A stretch of 6,855 bases of DNA from Bacillota bacterium (GTDB lineage: Bacteria; Bacillota; Clostridia; Christensenellales; CAG-138), in assembly GCA_023396535.1 (NCBI GenBank), contig JAEWWD010000002.1, positions 1 to 6,855 of the forward strand. Direction: 5' to 3'. The translations under genes were made by a program, and so were the position numbers. The notes under the pieces are model-generated. The model saw only the letters and a program-made list of their open reading frames with translations. It did no database searches and was not told where the DNA came from. Positions 1 through 5,482 of this stretch are shown one piece after another. Every line of letters begins with the position of its first letter. The first letter of the stretch is position 1.

Positions 1-159
1 GCGTTGGATCTTGCGGAACAGGGATTTTCATTCGCGGCGGGGGACGGGTTTGTTGGCCACGACGTTGAGGAGACCATCGATAACATATCAAAGATCGTCA
101 AGAACGGCATGCGTTCCATGGATAAAGAGATTCTTAAGGTTATGCTTCAGTGCGGCTGA
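1..159 (+). CDS. CyuA/UPF0597-type L-cysteine desulfidase, C-terminal end only
   Basis: The first reading frame is open from the window edge to a TGA at 157-159 and gives the last 52 residues of a protein whose start lies outside. The tail reads GFVGHDVEETIDNI, then a spacer, then GMRSMDKEILKVML. From memory this resembles the end of E. coli YhaM/CyuA, which has a GIVAHDVEQSIANL-like segment followed by a MQQTDRQIIEIM-like helix. Family members (UPF0597, related to the serine dehydratase alpha chain) are cytoplasmic iron-sulfur enzymes that split L-cysteine into pyruvate, ammonia and sulfide, or act on serine. The catalytic cysteines lie in the missing part, so activity cannot be judged. The next gene starts 29 bases later on the same strand, which suggests one operon. 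The family call is fairly sure; the substrate is not. Confidence 0.72.
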   Translation, partial: ALDLAEQGFSFAAGDGFVGHDVEETIDNISKIVKNGMRSMDKEILKVMLQCG

Positions 160-176
160 TGCCGAAAAAATAGTGC

Positions 177-181
177 GGAGG
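177..181 (+). promoter_or_regulatory. Shine-Dalgarno GGAGG that decides the aldolase start
   Basis: A perfect GGAGG ends at 181. The first ATG at 183 is only one base away, too close for initiation. The second ATG at 189 has the usual 7-base spacing. The start at 189 is therefore preferred, which removes two residues (Met-Asn) from the longest possible reading. Confidence 0.8.
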
Positions 182-188
182 TATGAAT

Positions 189-1100
189 ATGATCAAGCCC
201 AGCGGTTCCTGGGTAGCGATACCCACTCCATTTGATTCGAACAATCGAGTGGATTTTGGTGTGTTCCGTGAAATCGTGGATCGCCATGTGCATTTCAAAA
301 CCAACATGCTCTTCTGCCTGGGGTCGGCGGGGGAGGCCACCATGCTGAGCCTTGAGGAGCGGCATGAAATTATCCGGCAGATGGTAAAAATCTGTCAGGG
401 CAAAATTCCGGTATTTTTCGGCGCCACCATGCCGACCACCGAGGCGACCGTCGCCATGGCGCAGTTTGCGCAGGCCGAGGGCGCGGAGGGCCTGATATTT
501 ACGGTGCCGCCCTATCTGCTGCCGCCGCAGACGGCCGTGAAAGAGTATATGCTGACGGTTATGAAGTCCGTTTCCATACCGGTGGGCGTATACAACAACC
601 CCAGCCGGACAGGCGTGAATTTGGAGCCGGATACCATTGCGTTCCTCGCCGACGAATGCGAAAATTTTGTGGTGGATAAAGAGGCCATGCCCAGTGTGGC
701 CCAGCTTGTAGAAGTTAAACGTAAGTGCGGGGACCGGCTGAACATACTCTGCTGCGATTACCCCAAGTATTCCATACTGTTGCCCACACTGGCCATTGGG
801 GGCAACGGAGCTGCCAATATCGGCGGGAATATCATTCCGGAAGAAATGGCGCTGATGGCGCGGCCCTGGACTTCGGAGGGCTTGCGGGAAGAAAGCGTTG
901 CGATTTACTTTAAATACTATGATCTGCTCAAAGCGCTCTACTGGCTTTCCAATCCCATCGTGATAAAAGCGGCGCTTCGCATACTCGGCGTGCCTGTGGG
1001 CGCGGTTCGCGCTCCCTATATGGATCTGGAGGGACCCAAACTGGAAGAGTTGCGCAACATCATGGCAGGACTTGGCGTAATTGAAAAATACGGCCGGTAA
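189..1100 (+). CDS. Dihydrodipicolinate synthase/N-acetylneuraminate lyase family aldolase
   Basis: This is a 303-residue class I aldolase of the DapA/NanA superfamily, a cytoplasmic TIM-barrel that forms a Schiff base with pyruvate or a related 2-keto acid. Family landmarks occur in order: WVAIPTPF near the N-terminus (8-15), the substrate-carboxylate loop GSAGE (45-49), YNNPSRTG with Tyr135 and Arg140, the Schiff-base lysine Lys164 in VVDKEAM, the glycine-rich GGNGAANIGGN (204-214), and NPIVIKAAL (255-263). Length is normal for the family. The loop is odd: true DapA has GTTGE with two threonines, of which the second takes part in the proton relay, whereas here they are Ser-Ala. With its place between a cysteine desulfidase-like gene and a flavoprotein, a housekeeping role in lysine synthesis is unlikely. 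A catabolic 2-keto acid aldolase or lyase is more plausible, but the substrate cannot be named. It lies 29 bases after the upstream gene and 22 bases before the next, so it is probably co-transcribed with both. Confidence 0.9.
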   Translation: MIKPSGSWVAIPTPFDSNNRVDFGVFREIVDRHVHFKTNMLFCLGSAGEATMLSLEERHEIIRQMVKICQGKIPVFFGATMPTTEATVAMAQFAQAEGAEGLIFTVPPYLLPPQTAVKEYMLTVMKSVSIPVGVYNNPSRTGVNLEPDTIAFLADECENFVVDKEAMPSVAQLVEVKRKCGDRLNILCCDYPKYSILLPTLAIGGNGAANIGGNIIPEEMALMARPWTSEGLREESVAIYFKYYDLLKALYWLSNPIVIKAALRILGVPVGAVRAPYMDLEGPKLEELRNIMAGLGVIEKYGR

Positions 1101-1122
1101 CGGCGGGGGGCGGAGAGCGGAA

Positions 1123-2472
1123 ATGCGGATTGTTGTGATTGGCGGCGTTGCGGCGGGCATGAGCGCAGCGGCGAAAGCGGCCCGTACGGCCACCGGCTTG
1201 CAGATTGACGTGTATACGGACGAACAGTATATTTCGTATTCCGCCTGCAGCCTGCCCTATTACATCAAGGGCGCGGTAGCGCGCGACGATCTCATCGCCC
1301 GCACGCCCGCACAGATGCTCGAGCAAGGCGTGCAGGTCCATACGGGCTGCAGGGCGTTGTCCATTGATCCTGGGAATAAACGCGTGCTTGTGCAAATGGA
1401 GGATGGTTCTCAATCCTTTCAAGCATACGACCGGCTGGTGATTGCGACCGGCGCGCGCCCCATCGTGCCGCGCCTGAACGGCGTGGAATTGGACGGCATA
1501 TTCGCCCTCAAGCAGATTCCCGACGCCGACCGTATTCGCGCCTATATCGAAAAGGCTAAGCCAAGGAACGCAGTCGTGGTGGGCGGCGGCTTTATTGGGC
1601 TTGAAATGACGGAAACGCTACTCTCCTATGGCTGTCAGGTTACGATCGTGGAAAAGGCCCCTCAAATCCTTACCACGTTCGATGCTGATATCGCCGATAT
1701 GGCTGCCGCGTATCTCAGCTCCGAGGGCGTATCGATCGTCGTCAACGACGGCGTAAGCGCGTTCGAAGGGGAAGGATATGTGCAGCGCGTCGTCACCGAG
1801 CATGGGACGTATCCGGCGGATATCGCAATACTGGCGCTGGGCGTGCGGCCCAATTCCGAGCTGGCCGAGGCCGCGGGGCTGCGCCTGACGGTCGCGAAGG
1901 CCATATGGGTGAATGAACAAATGCGCACCAGCGTGCCGGATATCTATGCGGCAGGCGACTGCGCGGCGGCAAAGCATATCGTGGATGGATCGGACGTATT
2001 CATACCGCTGGGCACGACGGCCAATAAGGGCGGCAAAACCGCAGGGGAGAACGTTGCGGGCGGGAACGCCGTGTTCTCGGGCATTGCGGGTACCTCCATA
2101 TTTAAGGTGTTGGAAAGGGAAGCGGCCCGCACGGGGTTTGGCCGGCTGGAGGCGGAACGCGCAGGCATGAAGACATGGGAAACCATTGTCAACAGCCGTA
2201 CGCGTGCGCACGGATACCCTGGTATCGGCCCGGTTGTTGTCAAACTGCGCTTTGAGGATGGCAACAACAGGCTGGTGGGCGCGCAGATATTCGGGGCGGC
2301 AGGCGCCGGGAAGCGCATTGACATGCTCTCTGCCGCCATACAGACGGGTTGGGGGCCGGAAGAGCTGTCCCGCGTGGATATGGCTTATGCGCCTCCATTC
2401 AGCCCCGTGTGGGACCCGGTGCTGATCGCGGCGGGCAATGCCCTAACGGCCATGAAAAAGCGCGGAAAATGA
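1123..2472 (+). CDS. CoA-disulfide reductase/NAD(P)H oxidase-type flavoprotein
   Basis: This 449-residue FAD-dependent pyridine nucleotide-disulfide oxidoreductase belongs to the single-cysteine branch (CoA-disulfide reductase, NADH oxidase, NADH peroxidase). Visible landmarks are the FAD-binding start RIVVIGGVAAGMSAA (2-16), the redox Cys42 in SYSACSLPYYIKG, VIATGARP (106-113), the NAD(P) Rossmann segment VVVGGGFIGLE (151-161) with Glu177 after its second strand, and the second FAD motif DIYAAGDCA (273-281). The C-terminal dimerisation domain follows, with YAPPFSPVWDP (422-432) whose tyrosine is typical of CoA-disulfide reductases. One active-site cysteine and no CxxxxC pair argue against glutathione or lipoamide reductase. 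The reading frame is open further upstream, but the ATG at 1123 has GGAG at 1112-1115 and immediately precedes the FAD motif, so it is chosen. The enzyme would reduce disulfides or oxygen with NAD(P)H in the cytoplasm. Its position beside a cysteine desulfidase-like gene fits thiol or redox handling, which is inference. Confidence 0.9.
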   Translation: MRIVVIGGVAAGMSAAAKAARTATGLQIDVYTDEQYISYSACSLPYYIKGAVARDDLIARTPAQMLEQGVQVHTGCRALSIDPGNKRVLVQMEDGSQSFQAYDRLVIATGARPIVPRLNGVELDGIFALKQIPDADRIRAYIEKAKPRNAVVVGGGFIGLEMTETLLSYGCQVTIVEKAPQILTTFDADIADMAAAYLSSEGVSIVVNDGVSAFEGEGYVQRVVTEHGTYPADIAILALGVRPNSELAEAAGLRLTVAKAIWVNEQMRTSVPDIYAAGDCAAAKHIVDGSDVFIPLGTTANKGGKTAGENVAGGNAVFSGIAGTSIFKVLEREAARTGFGRLEAERAGMKTWETIVNSRTRAHGYPGIGPVVVKLRFEDGNNRLVGAQIFGAAGAGKRIDMLSAAIQTGWGPEELSRVDMAYAPPFSPVWDPVLIAAGNALTAMKKRGK

Positions 2473-2477
2473 GTTTT

Positions 2478-2514
2478 CGCGGTTTGGCAATCGGCGCCGA
2501 GGATTGAAACCGCG
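2478..2514 (+). other. Strong hairpin after the operon
   Basis: CGCGGTTT (2478-2485) and CAATC (2488-2492) pair perfectly with GATTG (2502-2506) and AAACCGCG (2507-2514). This gives a 13-bp stem with a GG bulge and a 9-base loop. It begins five bases after the flavoprotein stop codon. There is no T run behind it, so it may protect the 3' end of the operon mRNA rather than terminate it. Its right arm covers the -35 box of the next promoter, so it could instead be an operator-like site. Confidence 0.6.
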
Positions 2515-2533
2515 CGCATAGGGATGATACAAT
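2504..2533 (+). promoter_or_regulatory. Sigma-70-type promoter for the DUF2284-GNAT unit
   Basis: TTGAAA at 2504-2509 and TACAAT at 2528-2533 are separated by 18 bases. Transcription would begin near 2540, about 60 bases before the ATG at 2601. The -35 box lies in the right arm of the preceding hairpin, and the expected start point lies inside the left arm of the terminator that follows. Confidence 0.5.
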
Positions 2534-2534
2534 A

Positions 2535-2565
2535 AGCCTCGGGGCACTCCCGAGGCTCTTTCTGT
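2535..2565 (+). terminator. Intrinsic terminator of the aldolase-flavoprotein operon
   Basis: AGCCTCGGG (2535-2543) pairs perfectly with CCCGAGGCT (2549-2557) around a 5-base loop, giving a 9-bp GC-rich stem. A T-rich but interrupted tail (CTTTCTGTATTTATTT) follows. Transcripts coming through from the operon would fold it. Transcripts started at the overlapping promoter would lack most of the left arm and so escape it. Confidence 0.75.
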
Positions 2566-2600
2566 ATTTATTTCCAGTGTAGTAATGAGGGGAAAGCAAT

Positions 2601-3151
2601 ATGACGGATCAGCAATGGATGGAGCTGGCGCTGTATGCCGGGGCGCGTGACGCTGGAATGATCGGCGTTTGCGATATCCCGTTTGACGCGGGATCCCGTA
2701 ATTTTTGCGCAAAGAGGACGTTTGCAGGCATTACGGACGCAATTGGATGTGCCCGCCGTATGCGGGGGAGATCCATGCGTTGATAGACAGAGCACGGGGC
2801 TATGACCGCGCGCTGGTATACGAGACGGTGGGGGAGATAACGGATAAGCGGGATAAGACCGGCATTGACAAAGCCGCCCTTCTGCACGACGAGGTGGCGC
2901 AGCGAATATTGGAAGGCAGTCCGCCCGGCGATCTTTTGCATCTGTCGGCCGGCACTTGCCGTATCTGCGAGCGCTGTACTGCAATGGACGACGAGCCTTG
3001 CCGGAATCCGAAACGTGCATTGCCTTCCATGGCGGCATACGGTATACATGTTTACGCACTTGCGGAACGGTGCGGCTTACGCTATTCCAATGGGGACGAT
3101 ACGGTGACCTATTTCGGCGCTGTGCTGTTCCGGATAGGGGATGGAATATAG
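2601..3151 (+). pseudogene. DUF2284 predicted metal-binding protein, broken by a -1 frameshift
   Basis: Two overlapping frames together make one complete DUF2284 protein of about 183 residues. The start is ATG 2601 with AGGGGA at 2588-2593, seven bases upstream. The first frame gives residues 1-38, ending in NFCAK. The protein then continues in the -1 frame from GAG at 2714 with EDVCRHYGRNWMCPP. The break falls at AAA 2711-2713; a fourth A there would restore the frame. Family features are present: cysteines 36, 42 and 51 (the last in MCPP), a second cluster CRICERC at 120-126 with Cys134, and the conserved end TVTYFGAVLF. The cysteine clusters suggest binding of a metal or iron-sulfur cluster; the function of DUF2284 is not established. 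Left unrepaired, translation continues out of frame to a stop at 2781-2783 (60 residues). The cause may be a real mutation, a sequencing error, or weak slippage at A-AAG. The acetyltransferase gene follows 27 bases later. Confidence 0.85.
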
Positions 3152-3178
3152 CGGAAATTCGTATTTGGAGGCGTTTTG

Positions 3179-3667
3179 ATGAGAGACTATTTCATACGCA
3201 GAGTGCGGTATGAGGAGTTGGATTCCTGCGCGGACGTCATACGCCGGAGCTTTGACACGGTTGCAAAGGAATTCGGATTGACCGCTGAAAATTGCCCTAC
3301 CAACGGTGCATTCCTAAAAACCGAGCGGCTTGTTGCTGAAATGAATCAAGGCGCATATTTGTATGGGCTATATTGCACTGGAGCACTTATTGGTTTTATG
3401 GGATTGAAGGATAAGGGCGAGGGAGCATTTGAACTGGAAAAGCTTGCCGTCCTGCCGGCGTACAGACACAATGGAGGCGGCGGGAAGCTGCTGGCATATG
3501 CCTGCGGTGAGGCTGCAAATATGGGAGCGAACCGGATACAAATAGGGATCATCGAGGAGAATACTAGGCTCAAGGCCTGGTATGTAAATCACGGATTTGC
3601 GCACACGGGGACGGCATGTTTTGCCCACCTTCCGTTTACGGTGGGCTTTATGGAGAAGAAGCTTTGA
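3179..3667 (+). CDS. GNAT family N-acetyltransferase
   Basis: A 162-residue protein with the GNAT fold, expected to transfer an acetyl group from acetyl-CoA to an amine in the cytoplasm. The acetyl-CoA pyrophosphate-binding motif A is visible as LEKLAVLPAYRHNGGGGKLL (about 86-105), where R-H-N-G-G-G fits the usual R/Q-x-x-G-x-G/A. The later NTRLKAWYVNHGFAHTGT (128-145) is the typical motif B, a helix with an aromatic residue followed by a GF turn. Length is normal for a single-domain member. The ATG at 3179 has GGAGG at 3167-3171 with 7-base spacing and is preferred over an in-frame TTG at 3176. It is 27 bases behind the DUF2284 gene and probably shares its transcript. The acceptor substrate cannot be read from the sequence. 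Confidence 0.92.
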   Translation: MRDYFIRRVRYEELDSCADVIRRSFDTVAKEFGLTAENCPTNGAFLKTERLVAEMNQGAYLYGLYCTGALIGFMGLKDKGEGAFELEKLAVLPAYRHNGGGGKLLAYACGEAANMGANRIQIGIIEENTRLKAWYVNHGFAHTGTACFAHLPFTVGFMEKKL

Positions 3668-3769
3668 ACGAATTACACTGGATAAAATTTACTGATTTTC
3701 TTTCAAACGTACAGATGGGCGGGCCGACATCAACGCTTCTGTGTTGCATATGAATGTTACAAAAAAACC

Positions 3770-3798
3770 TTGCAATTCGAAATGGTCTTTAGTATAAT
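3770..3798 (+). promoter_or_regulatory. Sigma-70 promoter of the tRNA-Pro gene
   Basis: TTGCAA (3770-3775) and a perfect TATAAT (3793-3798) are separated by exactly 17 bases. Transcription should start near 3805, about 25 bases before the mature tRNA. An inverted repeat ATTGTCC (3797-3803)/GGACAAT (3820-3826) overlaps the end of the -10 box and the start point. Confidence 0.8.
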
Positions 3799-3829
3799 TG
3801 TCCTTGCTGCGAGGGCGGCGGACAATCAT

Positions 3830-3906
3830 CTGGGTGTGGCGCAGTTTGGTAGCGTGCTTGAATGGGGTTCAAGAGGCCGGAGGTTCAAATCCTCTCACCC
3901 AGACCA
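3830..3906 (+). tRNA. tRNA-Pro (anticodon GGG)
   Basis: A complete cloverleaf can be drawn by hand. The acceptor stem CTGGGTG (3830-3836) pairs perfectly with CACCCAG (3896-3902), followed by discriminator A and an encoded CCA (3904-3906). The D stem is GCGC/GCGT around a loop with GG. The anticodon stem CTTGA/TCAAG encloses the loop ATGGGGT, which puts GGG at 3864-3866 with G at position 37, as expected for proline. The T stem GGAGG/CCTCT carries the TTCAAAT loop. The A32-U38 pair in the anticodon loop is a known feature of tRNA-Pro(GGG). It decodes CCC and CCU. The gene has its own promoter and terminator and appears intact despite the adjoining accessory region. Confidence 0.96.
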
Positions 3907-3910
3907 AAAA

Positions 3911-3950
3911 AGTCCCGAGAAATAGGCATTTCTCGGGACTTCGTTTATTT
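3911..3950 (+). terminator. Intrinsic terminator of the tRNA-Pro gene
   Basis: AGTCCCGAGAAAT (3911-3923) pairs perfectly over 13 bp with ATTTCTCGGGACT (3928-3940) around a tetraloop AGGC. TCGTTTATTT follows. It starts four bases after the CCA end. Confidence 0.88.
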
Positions 3951-3974
3951 ATAATGCGGCACTTTCGGTCAATC

Positions 3975-3996
3975 TGGCAACGTTATGGCAACCTTT
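3975..3996 (+). repeat. Two tandem copies of an 11-base TGGCAAC repeat
   Basis: TGGCAAC occurs at 3975-3981 and 3986-3992 with an 11-base period, close to one helical turn. The copies lie between the tRNA terminator and the rep remnant. They could be iteron-like or integrase arm-type binding sites, but two short copies may also be chance. Confidence 0.3.
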
Positions 3997-4044
3997 TAAA
4001 TTAATCTCCAATAGCTTTCGGAATGGCAAAAGCGGCCTGTATTT

Positions 4045-4719
4045 TTGCCACGTCGATCTTCTCGCGTTTCCTGGACAAGTGAGCATAAGCTCAATACCAC
4101 CACCTCCAAAGCAGCGAAGCAGAACGAGAAGAATGCCCGTAAGAACTTCTTTCGGCTGATGCACTGTAATTTCGGCTCCCGTGATTTTTACCTGACAGTC
4201 ACATATGAGCAAGCACCAACCGAAGCCGAGGCCCGCAAGGATGTCCGCAACCTGCTCCGCCGCATTCAGACGGCCCGCCGCCGCGCTGGCCTGCGCCCCG
4301 CAAAGTGGATGTACGTCATAGAGTTTTCGGAGGACAAGCAGAAAAGGATACACTGCCACTTGATCGTCGAGGGCGGACTCGGTCGAGATTAGCTCGAACG
4401 GCTCTGGACTAAGGGGCGGGCGAATTGCCGCCGCCTGCAGCCGGACGAGTTTGGTCTTTCGAGGCTGGCCACCTACTTAATGAAAGACCCCAAAGGACGG
4501 AAGCGTTGGGGCGCAAGCAGAGGCCTCAAGCGGCCGAAGATTACCTACCGGAAGCTGACGCATAGGCAGGCGGAGAAGATTGTGCTCAATGAGAATATAG
4601 CGCGGGATCTCTTTGAAAAGACCTTCGCGGGATACCGATACCTCGATATGACGCCGCCCAAATGGAGCGAATACGTTACCGGGGTGTATGCGTATGCCCG
4701 TATGCGGCGGATTGCATAG
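4045..4719 (+). pseudogene. HUH-type rolling-circle Rep protein, interrupted by an in-frame amber stop
   Basis: A single frame from about 4045 to the TAG at 4717-4719 encodes a phage/plasmid-type replication initiator, broken only by TAG at 4390-4392. Rep proteins of this class nick one DNA strand and stay attached through a tyrosine to start rolling-circle replication. Motif 1 is visible as FYLTVTY (48-54) and the metal-binding HUH motif as HCHLIV (103-108). After the stop comes ERLWTKGRAN, then the catalytic Tyr144 in TYLMK, which fits motif 3 (YxxK). The normal-looking end VTGVYAYARMRR shows that the C-terminus is complete. Family members, as I recall them, have Asp-Glu-Leu-Glu-Arg-Leu-Trp at the stop, so GAG to TAG is the likely change. 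The first fragment (115 residues) lacks the tyrosine and should be inactive unless amber is suppressed. The N-terminus is also suspect: no ATG in frame, no ribosome binding site, an upstream in-frame TAG at 4012, and a short total of 224 codons. Confidence 0.82.
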
Positions 4720-4739
4720 GGGGAGCGGAGCCTAGTTCG

Positions 4740-4981
4740 TATGCCTGCAAATATCAACCGTGCTGGAGTATGGTACCCAGTAGGGGAACCGAACCTGCTG
4801 AAAAGCAACGCCACCCTTGTCGTTAACGACCGGGGCTAATGCAGGCATCGGGTTGCCCGGCGACAAAGGTGGCGCGTTGGATCCGCCGCCCGAAGGGCCA
4901 GAGACTTAGGTCGAAGCCATTACTCTTACGGATCCCAATATCAGCGTATCACATTATTTTACAGCGTCAAGGGGTGATTGG
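4740..4981 (+). other. Stretch rich in inverted repeats between rep and the sigma-like gene
   Basis: Apart from the possible small protein, this stretch has no gene. It carries several inverted repeats: ATGCCTGCA (4741-4749) with TGCAGGCAT (4840-4848), and CGCCACCCTTGTCG (4810-4823) with CGACAAAGGTGGCG (4861-4874), 14 bases with one mismatch. Further ones are GGTACCC with GGGGAACC (4772-4790), GCCC-GAA-GGGC (4888-4898), and GGATCCG (4879-4885) with CGGATCC (4929-4935). These could form a multi-branched RNA or be the nicking origin of the Rep protein. No known riboswitch or ribozyme was recognised. Confidence 0.4.
4741..4839 (+). CDS. Possible small protein of 32 residues downstream of rep
   Basis: ATG 4741 to TAA 4837-4839 gives a 32-residue peptide beginning MPANINRAGVWYPVGEP and ending TLVVNDRG. 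It lies 21 bases after the rep stop with GGAG at 4727-4730, ten bases from the ATG, which is slightly long. The composition looks protein-like, with a WYPVGEP segment and few rare residues. I do not recognise a family. The start ATGCCTGCA is repeated inverted as TGCAGGCAT at 4840-4848, right after the stop, so the stretch may instead be a structured non-coding element. Confidence 0.4.
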   Translation: MPANINRAGVWYPVGEPNLLKSNATLVVNDRG

Positions 4982-5397
4982 GTGACAATACAAGACCTGC
5001 AGGCCTGCCGGGATATCCGCAGCCGGATTGATAGCTTAGACGAGCGCATCGCCCGGTTGCGCAGTCAGGCTGAACGCTCGGTCGTCCGTTAACGGGGGTA
5101 CCTAGTGGTGAACCTGGTGACCATCTGGCCGAATATGTCGCCAAACTAGACGATCTGGAGCTGGAGCGCGCTGGTGAGGTCATAGCCTTGGAGGAGCAGC
5201 TGCAGGCCTGTGAGGATTGGATTGCGTTATTACCAGGACAGCAGGCAAAGGTGATGCGGTTGCGATATGTACAGGGGTTACCTTGGAAGCTGGTGGCTGA
5301 AAACTCTAGGTACTCAATGAACCATTGCAAAAAGATAGGTGCAGCCGCAAAGCGAGAATTGATGCTCAATGATACTTCTTTCTGTGATATAGTATAA
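4982..5397 (+). pseudogene. Sigma-70 region 4-like phage regulator (DUF1492/ArpU type), broken by a frameshift
   Basis: GTG 4982, with AAGGGG at 4969-4974 seven bases upstream, opens a frame giving MTIQDLQACRDIRSRIDSL and a charged helical segment. It stops after 36 codons at TAA 5090-5092. The protein continues in the -1 frame from ACG 5092 with TGVPSGEPGDHLAEYVAKL, a long charged helix, and LPGQQAKVMRLRYVQGLPW, to the stop TAA at 5395-5397. The second half is a sigma-70 region 4-like helix-turn-helix. One extra T after CGT (CGT TTA ACG) would restore a protein of about 138 residues. Proteins of this shape (coiled helix, TG-P-G-P linker, helix-turn-helix) are found in Gram-positive phages, where ArpU-like members control late genes. 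In its present form the DNA-binding half has no start of its own, so it is probably dead, unless the shift is a sequencing error. It lies downstream of the rep remnant and supports a phage origin. Confidence 0.78.
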
Positions 5398-5482
5398 GCT
5401 GGGAAACAAAAAAATCACTACGGCTGCGAATCTCACCCTAAAATCATGTTAAGATCGGGCTGATTGAAGATTATTTGTAAAT

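Noticed and set aside
147..1193. Long - strand open frame of 348 codons opposite the aldolase gene
   Set aside because: It is an antisense shadow: low-complexity His/Arg/Ala-rich residues, no motif, no ribosome binding site, while the + strand shows a full aldolase.
1618..2211. Long - strand frame opposite the flavoprotein gene
   Set aside because: Shadow frame caused by GC-rich codon bias; the + strand encodes all flavoprotein motifs without a break.
3949..4359. - strand frame of 136 codons opposite rep
   Set aside because: The + strand carries recognisable Rep motifs here; the antisense product has no family features.
4740..4981. Group I or group II self-splicing intron
   Set aside because: No domain V-like hairpin, no recognisable P7/P3 core and no maturase; the inverted repeats alone do not support an intron.
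4959..5369. - strand frame opposite the sigma-like gene
   Set aside because: Serine/arginine-rich shadow product, while both halves of the sigma-like protein are readable on the + strand.
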